Below are positions 28,544 to 34,963 of a stretch of DNA of 34,963 nucleotides, piece after piece. The notes under the pieces were generated by a model. It was not told the DNA's origin. It did no database searches and was given only the letters and a program-made list of their open reading frames with translations. The position numbers and the translations under genes were made by a program. Where the stretch lies: NCBI GenBank assembly GCA_003427395.1, contig BFEA01001026.1, forward strand, positions 89,540-124,502. Direction: 5' to 3'. Origin of the DNA: Chara braunii. Its lineage: Eukaryota > Streptophyta > Charophyceae > Charales > Characeae. Positions within the stretch are counted from its first letter, which is position 1. Every line of letters begins with the position of its first letter.

Positions 28544-28980
28544 GTCGAGGGGAGTTGAGATCCGTTTTAGGTGAGGCCAACTGTGGTTCCTGGGTTCAAA
28601 ATCCCTCTGCCTGTTTTTCTTATCGTCGCGCCATCTGACGCTTTCGATTTTCTTTTTGCTTTTTTTATTTTTATCTTTTTGTTTTGTTATATTTCACCCC
28701 CCCCCCCCCTTTTAACACGCTTTTTCCTTTCCATCCCCCTGCCCCCAGCTCGAACCCCTGCGTGTAGGCTCTCGCCGAGGGAAAATCCTTAGTCGTTTTT
28801 CCTCTTTTTTTTCTTTTCTGTTTTTTTTGTCCTTTTTCGTTTCCCCGTTGTCCTCTCATTCCGCCTCCCTGTTCTTGCTCCCCACTGCTCGAATCCCTCC
28901 CCGTAGTCGCTTTTGAAGAGATAAATTTTAAGTTGTTTTACCCTCAGCGGTGGACCCCGATTGCGCGATTTCCAAGATCG
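28544..28980. other. No gene; T-rich DNA with scattered B-box-like words
   Basis: GGGTTCAAAATCCC (about 28602), GCTCGAACCCC (about 28749) and GCTCGAATCCC (about 28887) resemble B boxes, separated by T- and C-runs. Possibly several decayed SINE fragments. Confidence 0.35.
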
Positions 28981-29060
28981 CGTGGTGGAGTTTGCACTGC
29001 GCTGCATTCGAATCGGGCGTCACATGGCGGAGTTTGCACTCCGTTGCATTCGAATCGGGC
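28981..29060. repeat. Tandem duplication, about 41-bp period
   Basis: GGAGTTTGCACTGCGCTGCA / GGAGTTTGCACTCCGTTGCA, each followed by TTCGAATCGGGC, occur back to back. Confidence 0.85.
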
Positions 29061-29090
29061 ACCATCATACCTGCCTGCTACCTACTAAAA

Positions 29091-29252
29091 GAAGTTGGCC
29101 TTGTCGTTGGAGGTGTGTGAGCTCGATCCCCGTGTCCGGTAATTGTCAGTCTGCCCCGAACCCATTGGGCTAACTTCTACCACGGTGTAGGTAGCAGCAC
29201 CACCGGTATTTGAGTGGTGGGCGCGGTGCCCTGCCGGTACTCCTGAGACACC
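29091..29252 (+). repeat. SINE-like repeat, copy 1
   Basis: TGGCCTTGTCGTTGG (A-box-like, about 29096) and GAGCTCGATCCC (B-box-like, about 29119) are spaced as in a Pol III internal promoter. The body has TGGGCTAACTTCTACCACGG, GTAGGTAG and GCACCACCGGTATTTGAG. Homologous to 29285-29446. Confidence 0.55.
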
Positions 29253-29284
29253 GTCTCGTCGTGCTCCGCGGTCCTGCCCAAAAG

Positions 29285-29446
29285 GAGAGTTAACCCGACG
29301 GTTGGAGGTTCGACCCATAGGTCTGTCGTTTATCAGTTTGTCACCGAAACTTGTTGGACTAACCCTGACCATGGTATAGGTAGGGCACCATCGATATTTA
29401 AAGGGGTAAGTGTGGTGCCCCGCCAACACTTTTGAGGTACCCTCCC
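29285..29446 (+). repeat. SINE-like repeat, copy 2
   Basis: GGTTGGAGGTTCGACCC (29300-29316) contains a clear B box. It is followed by TTGGACTAACCCTGACCATG, ATAGGTAG, GCACCATCGATATTTAAA and GTGGTGCCCCGCC, the same module order as copy 1 with many substitutions. Confidence 0.55.
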
Positions 29447-29639
29447 CGTGGTCCTATTTCCTTCTACTCGCGGTCTCTCCTTGTGCCGCCATACTACTTT
29501 ATTGGCCCAACTGGGTAGTACGGTGAATGCGCATAACGCAAGCGCGGGGTCAGGCCCCGCACTAGGTGCAAATAGGTAATGCTTTTACCGACAATTTTCC
29601 TAGATAAATTTTTAACTTCAACCCTTTGTTTTGCCTGTT
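29447..29639. other. No gene; GC hairpin
   Basis: GCGGGG TCAGG CCCCGC at about 29544-29560 is a perfect 6-bp stem with a 5-base loop. Nothing else recognised. Confidence 0.4.
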
Positions 29640-30110
29640 TTCACGTCACCTTCGGACCATTGTCCGGCGCGGCCGTTTCAACTGTCGAGCCCTGAATCGC
29701 GCGGCCTGACCCCATTTTCTTTAGTTTGTCGTGCACTGTCCTAACGGTAGGAACGTTGGGGAATGATTGGTTCCGTCGTGCCTATCTTCGCAGCTTCTTC
29801 TCATATTACCTAGACACTCGCTTAGCCTAGTTAAATGACATGGCGCGCATATACGGCGTAGAAGCCGGGTTAAGTCCTATAGGGATTGCGATAGGGTAGG
29901 TCCTCTACGGTAGTTTTTTTAGATACCCCCTTCTTAGATTTCTCCCTTTCCTATGCCGCAGTCGCGCTTTTTCTAACATCGATATTTTCCTTCGACGGAC
30001 CCTAAATCGCGTGGCCGACAACCTTTTGTTTAGGTCGTCGCGTGTCGCTTTGATGGTGGGAGCGAAAGGGAATGGTAGCCCCGACGTCCCTGCCATCACG
30101 GCTTCCTTCC
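29640..30110. repeat. Diverged direct repeat, about 310-bp offset
   Basis: GAGCCCTGAATCGCGCGGCC (about 29684) with TTTAGTTTGTCGTGC and GTAGGAACG...GGGAATG matches GGACCCTAAATCGCGTGGCC (about 29998) with TTTAGGTCGTCGCG and GTGGGAGCG...GGGAATG in the same order. Confidence 0.5.
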
Positions 30111-30370
30111 CACGGTATGCCTTTGTAGCGTCATCTGCCCTTTCTACAACTACTTGGGTGCCCAGCCCCAAAGCTCGAGTAACAAAACTTATAGAAGAGA
30201 GTCGCGGGATCAATACCGTGCAAGAAAGGGAAAAAAAAATGTGTACACGAGGTTGGGATACCCATGAAATATTTTGCCGTGCCGCGACAAAATATTCTCG
30301 GTTTGTCCCTCTCTCGCTCATCGGTGCTCCGTCAGTTTACGGATAGAACGGTGCCTTCCCGCGAGCCGTC
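30111..30370. other. No supported gene
   Basis: A minus-strand frame of 138 codons spans this and the preceding repeat, with no recognisable domain. Confidence 0.35.
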
Positions 30371-30377
30371 AAAACAC

Positions 30378-30570
30378 CGACAGATACCTTTGTAAGGGTT
30401 TCTGCCCCGACAACGCGCCCACACATTCTCTCTACTCTTAGTCAACCATTCAGTCAGCGTAGACAACAGACACAACCACGACTCGCGCGGTATACTCAGA
30501 CTCTAAACCAAACTTATTTCTGTCACTTGCAAAAAACCATGGCAGATACCCTTGTAAGGGTATTTGCACT
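30378..30570. repeat. Paired ATACCCTTGTAAGGGTAT-type palindromes
   Basis: GACAGATACCTTTGTAAGGG (about 30379) and GGCAGATACCCTTGTAAGGG (about 30541) share about 30 bp, including following TTTGC/TCTGC and CTGAC/CCGAC words. The second contains the palindrome ATACCCTT-GT-AAGGGTAT. Confidence 0.6.
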
Positions 30571-30717
30571 GACAGCGGCACTATATGGAGCAGGGGTGTT
30601 GCCTGAATCAGAAGGAGGCTGAAAGATAGCTGCCCACTGTGCTGTGCTATAAGCACGGCAAGCATGGTGAAGCCTAGCAAAACACAGCCAATCATGGCAA
30701 ACAATGACAAAGCAGTC

Positions 30718-30795
30718 AACCACGGCAGTAACCACAGCACATCCCGGTAAAGCAGCACCAGTAACCACAGCACATCCCGGTAAAGCAGCACCAGT
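30718..30795. repeat. Tandem repeat, 33-bp period, about two units
   Basis: CAGTAACCACAGCACATCCC then GGTAAAGCAGCAC occurs twice in succession. A short TGCTGTACTA repeat follows at about 30838-30866. Confidence 0.85.
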
Positions 30796-30869
30796 TCAAA
30801 AAAAATCCCCGCGAGGTAGTCTTCAAAACCAAGCTCTGCTGTGCTATGCTGTACTATGCTGTACTGGGG

Positions 30870-31669
30870 AAGGGTTGCGCGGCAGAGCACGGCGGCCGCG
30901 GAGACAGAACGCCCATATCGACAAGCGAGTATCATTTGCTACGCTGCGAAGGGGTACCCCCCGAGTCACGCCTAAAGGTAACCCAGTATGCATGAACGCA
31001 ACATACTTCCAAGTGGCAATTCTGATTGCTTTAGGGGGAAAATAAAACCCGGATGCATCTGATTGCTCTTGACGGGGTCACGTTCAACCCAGGCCAGGAA
31101 GGAAGGCCTAGCCTGAGGGTGCCCGAAGCAGTTGGTTTATGTGAGAGGCCAGGCACGTAATATGACAACTGATCGCGCTGCACTGCATGGTTTGTTGTGT
31201 CATCGAGCCAGAGCGGGCGAGCAAGTCTGCTTTGCGGCCGTAGATCTCGAGCATCGACGGTCGCAATAAATTCTTTTCTCTGTCTTTTCGCAGTCCTTAG
31301 TCGAATGAGCCGCCAACGAGCGCGAACGCGCTGGACGGCTACGGGTAGGGTGAGTGAGTCGGTGCCTGTGCAGGTCATACCACCCGCCATCTGCCATCTT
31401 GCACTCTGGATGATCAAGCGTAGGTGGCGTGACGAAGAGCTGCATCTGGCGGCTGGTAGCACTGGCGGCAACGCTGTGGGCTCCATCGTTGTCGTCCCTG
31501 TCACGTCTAACGGCCAGGCTCCGTCGTCCGTTACTCTGCTCATCAAGGTACGTGTGCTGACGTTCATCACAGCCCTCATGTGGAACCCCCTATTCGCCTA
31601 TCTTGTCTCTCCGTTTGACCCTTAATGATCCCTCTTCCTACGTCTATGATCAACGTTTTTCCTGTCGTC
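30870..31669. other. No supported gene
   Basis: Overlapping open frames of 140-180 codons on both strands (for example 31031-31579 minus and 31197-31625 plus) have no recognisable domain. Simultaneous openness on both strands argues for composition. Confidence 0.35.
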
Positions 31670-32100
31670 TGCCAATCCCTCGAGTAGAGTAGATGAGAGT
31701 CAGTGTGCATTCCACGTGGCGGTTTCCCTGAGGTCCTCGTCTCCGTCGTTTCACCAGCCACCTGGCAACAAACTTCTGTCGCGATTTGTAGTGAACCCTC
31801 CACCTCTGACTCCCCTTCCACAGCGTTTACGCTTCCTCATCCCCATCACTCTTCTCCTCCTTTACCCTGTGTTTCCCTTCTCTCTCTGCACCTTCTCTGT
31901 TCCTCATCCTTTTCTCGCCGGTCATACTGTGCAACCTCTTTCGTTCCTGCCCTTTCTTACTGCATTAGGCTTTCATTTCAGGTGCCCTATCAGCGATTGC
32001 AAGGTCAAACTTGGTATTGTGCGAATGTGATTCTGCTGTCCAGCCCTCGAGTAGATTGGATTAGACTCGAGAGTTCAAGTCACGTGGCGGCTTTCTGACG
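31670..32100. repeat. Diverged direct repeat, about 366-bp offset
   Basis: CCCTCGAGTAGAGTAGATGA ... CACGTGGCGGTTTCC at 31677-31730 matches CCCTCGAGTAGATTGGATTA ... CACGTGGCGGCTTTC at 32043-32095. The interval between is CT-rich with no recognised gene. Confidence 0.55.
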
Positions 32101-32555
32101 CTGAGTCATCATGTGGTATGAGATGGGTGGGGGAGGAGCGTTTGGTCTTTGCCCGTCGGTGAAGAGGGCTATGAATGGGGCTTGTGGGAAGACCAGCGGG
32201 TATTGGGTCGGCGGTGTAATTCTCTCTACTCTCGCTATTCTCTGCTTCTTTTTTTCGTATCTCTCCTTTTCCTGCAACTCATGACAAGATCTGATCTGTA
32301 CATGCTTCTTAGTTGTCTTGCTGGCCCCGCCTCTCGGGGCTCTGTAGCCGAAATGCGCCGTTTTGTCTTCCTGTCGCCGTCTGTTCCTCGTTTCTCCCTT
32401 CTCTCACCATTTTCGTTGGAGTTAAGACCTGCATTCGATCGAGTGGCGATGCTGCTATCGTCTGCTAGCGAGCCTGTCATTCCTCTTCCTCCCCTGCCTA
32501 ATCTTCCCGATGCTCTTCTTACACAACGGTGTCGCAAGTATTATGTTGAGCCCAC
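32101..32555. other. No recognised gene
   Basis: A plus-strand frame (32149-32682, 177 codons) covers this interval and runs into the hairpin. Its first 130 residues have no recognisable domain, so it is not called as a gene. Confidence 0.3.
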
Positions 32556-32675
32556 GTGCAACTATCGTCTTCACCCGAATAGAACGCTCGGTGATTATAG
32601 CTGCATTTGGCACAACTTTCAGTCCAGATGCAGCGATAATTACCGGGCGTTCTATTCGGGTGAAGACGGTAGCAC
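32556..32675 (+). other. 120-bp near-perfect hairpin (arms about 55 bp)
   Basis: Left arm 32556-32612 and right arm 32622-32675 are inverted copies; inner landmarks are CGTCTTCACCCGAATAGAAC and its complement. The loop is about 10 bases. Five substitutions separate the arms. In a plus-strand RNA four of the five would be G:U pairs and one an A:G mismatch. Size and shape resemble a plant pre-miRNA or a very small foldback element. Confidence 0.85.
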
Positions 32676-33620
32676 CATCTGATTACGCACTCGATGAAGA
32701 AGTTTGTTACGTTCTAGCCAAATTGAACGATGCGACACTTGAGAGTGCGTGCTTGTCCTCGTGCTAACCGCCAAACCAAATTCGGTTTTCTGGAGGGGTG
32801 TGGTCGTTAAAGGCTGAGATGCCGGGAGGGATACGTTCGCGGGGATGGTAACGGAGGCAGGGGGAGACAGTAGAAGAAGCCGGTGATGGAGGAGGAGGTG
32901 GGAGTGGAGGTTAGCGGGGATGGTGATGGAGGCGGGAGGAAGTAGAAGCTGAAGTAGAAGACGCTGACCTATATGCAGTGAATGGACATAGGGTATGGTG
33001 TGACTCGAGGGGGTTGGGAGTTGTTCGATAGTGGGTGGGAAGAGGAGGAGGGCGAGGATATAAGAGCGGGAAACTTGTCGGACGGTGTGTTTATTGTTTG
33101 ATCGCGAGGACGATGGTAGCATTGAAATATACTAGTAATATGTTGTGGCTGAGTGGGCAAGTGTTGACCTACCGGTGGCGAGAGATTGACTGACGGATCT
33201 TCACTGACGTCTCTCCGTGTCTCTGTGGTACTCCCTTTCCCCGCATTCCGACCACCTTCGTTGTACCTCTTCTTGTCCTTCGCACCCATTATTTTTATTG
33301 GTGGTAACGAGGGATGCAAAGCGCCTAGTCCCCTCTGAACGGAGCCCTTTGTCGTAAAAGTCACGCCGACGGCCCCTTAGTTGTTCACTCGCTGACCAAC
33401 TGTGTTCTCTCTCTTGAGCTCGTCTTTGCCGCGTTTCTGCGTTCTTCTGCTTGCAGTCTCTGCCCTTCCCTTGTCTGGTTGATGACTCATTACATCGCTC
33501 CCCGTTTGGTTTTGGTGTCTGCCTCTTTGTTTCGCTCCTATCCGTCACAATCGTGTTGCTTCCCCCTCGGTGTGTGTGGTGATTGTGAAGAGATCTAGCG
33601 CGTGATTGATGTGAAGAGAA
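32676..33620. other. No recognised gene
   Basis: Purine-rich GGAGG/GGTGATGG words at 32830-32950 and mixed sequence after. Minus-strand frames of 130-157 codons are open but lack recognisable domains. Confidence 0.35.
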
Positions 33621-33640
33621 GGGGGGGGGGGGGGGGGGGG
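33621..33640. repeat. Poly(G) tract, 20 bases
   Basis: Uninterrupted G run immediately before the 102-bp tandem repeat. Confidence 0.97.
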
Positions 33641-33850
33641 TAATTTGGTTAATATGGCGCGATAGGGAGAGCACTGGTTGGTTAACTCGGTGCGCGAGGA
33701 AGAGAGCATGGGTTGGTTTACGTGGGGTGAAGGGGGGTGGGTTTATTTGGTTAATATGACGTGAGAGGGAGAGGATTGGTTGGTTAACTCGGTGCGAGAG
33801 GGAGAGAGCATGGGTTGGTAAACGTGTTGCGCGAGCGAGAGAGCATGGGC
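33641..33850. repeat. Tandem repeat, 102-bp period, two units plus a fragment
   Basis: ATTTGGTTAATATG starts each unit (33643 and 33745), followed by GGTTGGTTAACTCGGTGCG and GAGAGCATGGGTTGGT. A third partial unit GCGCGAGCGAGAGAGCATGG ends at about 33849. Confidence 0.88.
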
Positions 33851-34050
33851 CCAGGTCGAGGATACGGCCCGGCTACTTCGGGTTTCAGGGGAGGGTGGCG
33901 GGGGGGCGGTGGGTGGGCGGAGGTAGGTGGTTGGGCGAGAGGGAGGGTTAGGGGGTGGGTGGTTGAATTGGGGTGGCAGGGCGAAGCTAGGTAGATGGTG
34001 AGGAGGTGGGGTCATGGAAGGCGAGGGAGGACTGACGTGGGTGGCTTCCG
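33851..34050. other. No gene; G-rich sequence
   Basis: GGGTGG/GGAGG-rich plus strand. Nothing recognised. Confidence 0.4.
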
Positions 34051-34145
34051 AGATGAAGAGTGGGGGGCGTACTCTATGGGGGCTTACTCTGCGGGGAGAT
34101 GAAGAGTAGGGGGCGTACTTAATGGGGGCTTACTCTGCGAGGACT
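34051..34145. repeat. Tandem repeat, 46-bp period, two units
   Basis: AGATGAAGAGT, GGGGGCGTACT, ATGGGGGCTTACTCTGCG in order, starting at 34051 and 34097. Shorter echoes (GGACTTACCTTATGGGGG) follow. Confidence 0.85.
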
Positions 34146-34408
34146 TACCTTATGGGGGTTAATAAATGGGTGGTTGACTTAATGGCGGACGTACTAAAGG
34201 GGGTGTTGAAGGGATTGCGTGAGAAGGAAAACTGATGAGTTGAGCGAGGGGGAGCTGATTGTGTGTAGAGCGAAGGAACGTGCGTGGGTACTGGAAGGAA
34301 GGAAAGGTGGTGATCGTCGGCAGCGGGAGCGAGTAAGCAGCTATAGGATGAGATAACAGTGGACAAAACTGGGGATACCGTGTTTCCCCAGAGGCAACGC
34401 ACACTAAT
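34146..34408. other. No gene seen
   Basis: G-rich plus strand. Minus-strand frames are Ser/Pro/His-rich by composition. Confidence 0.35.
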
Positions 34409-34436
34409 GTCCAAACTACTTTGTCCAAACTACTTT
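34409..34436. repeat. 14-bp unit repeated twice
   Basis: GTCCAAACTACTTT occurs twice in succession. Confidence 0.9.
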
Positions 34437-34963
34437 GTGGTTGCATATAGGCATGATGAGGGTGCGTTGTGTTCGGGGGGAAGTTGACGAGCAATGGTGA
34501 CGAGGCTTGGCTTGGAGGCAAGGCGCTCGAGTGTGTGGTTGGAATGGAGAAGGCGGGAAGCGGTCATGTGGATTGCGATTGAGGGGAAAGGGATTAGTTG
34601 ATGACGTGGCTCGACGTTTCGCATGTGGATGGGTACAGGATTTGCAGGCACAGAAAGTTTTGTTGGTGTTCAAAAATTTCGTCTTTCAGTGAATAAATCG
34701 GTCGAAGTCTGAAATATATAGTTGGCATGTGCATATATTTGTGACGATATATATTGTCACATTGTGAATCAGAGCGCAAAAAAGGGGAAAGAAAAAAGGA
34801 AAAGGAAAAAAGGGGGAGGGGGAAGAGCTAAGGAAAGCTCCACCTGTTCATAACCTCTTACGTACAAGGCCAGCCACGTGGATGACAGGTTGAGCGCTGG
34901 CTGCCCCCATCCCCGTGTGTCACAAGGACCCACTTGCACGCAGCCAAAAGGCAAAGAGGTAAA
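34437..34963. other. No gene seen; small hairpin
   Basis: TGTGAC (34740) and GTCACA (34756) form a 6-bp stem around an AT loop. A purine-rich AAAAGGAAAAGG tract lies at 34778-34830. No coding sequence recognised. Confidence 0.4.

Noticed and set aside
31031-31625. 180- and 142-codon frames on opposite strands
   Set aside because: Both strands are open over the same bases and neither has recognisable motifs.
33641-34145. CRISPR array
   Set aside because: Units are contiguous 102-bp and 46-bp tandem repeats without spacers, in eukaryote-like DNA.

Overview
This looks like repeat-rich nuclear DNA from a eukaryote. It has plant-type LINE (L1-like) remnants, a Penelope-like reverse transcriptase, poly(A)/poly(T) tails, long microsatellites, foldback and MITE-like elements, and an assembly gap of 185 N. 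Nothing bacterial is visible: no operons, no Shine-Dalgarno spacing, no CRISPR. The combination suggests a green-lineage genome such as a charophyte alga (Chara-like). That is inference and could not be checked here.

Region 1 (1-10740) holds the only two long intact reading frames, both on the minus strand. One is a 767-codon protein of unknown function (847-3150). The other is a 665-codon reverse transcriptase (8058-10055) with PLE/telomerase-type motifs, an upstream CxC motif and a long spacer between motifs A and B. Neither frame opens with ATG at its 5' edge. Plausible 3' splice sites sit just upstream of the 767-codon frame, so both may be downstream exons. Between them lies about 4.5 kb of G-rich, C-poor DNA with tandem duplications. 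The RT is bracketed by TG-rich microsatellites.

Region 2 (10741-17890) has no convincing gene. It carries several short repeat families: a T-tract plus TCTATTGGTGGGG family (four copies), TTAA-bounded elements ending in GGTGGTTTAAACCACC-like sequence, a small terminal-inverted-repeat element, degenerate CTGGTCA repeats, and a 327-bp foldback with arms of about 160 bp.

Region 3 (17892-23745) contains two head-to-tail minus-strand LINE copies of one family. The lower copy reads in a single frame for about 3.3 kb with 15 in-frame stops and no frameshift. The upper copy is 5'-truncated and frameshifted.

Region 4 (23746-34963) has no convincing protein gene. It holds 175-bp pyrimidine-rich tandem repeats, purine-rich repeats, a CCAAT/TATA promoter-like block, a 518-bp MITE with 13-bp terminal inverted repeats, a possible terminal exon, tRNA-like (Pol III box) SINE-like repeats, a 120-bp near-perfect hairpin, and G-rich tandem repeats. 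The window as a whole is transposon-dominated. The best candidates for something new are the PLE-like unit with its unknown 767-codon neighbour, the foldback and hairpin loci, and the LINE domain between the RT and the zinc knuckle.
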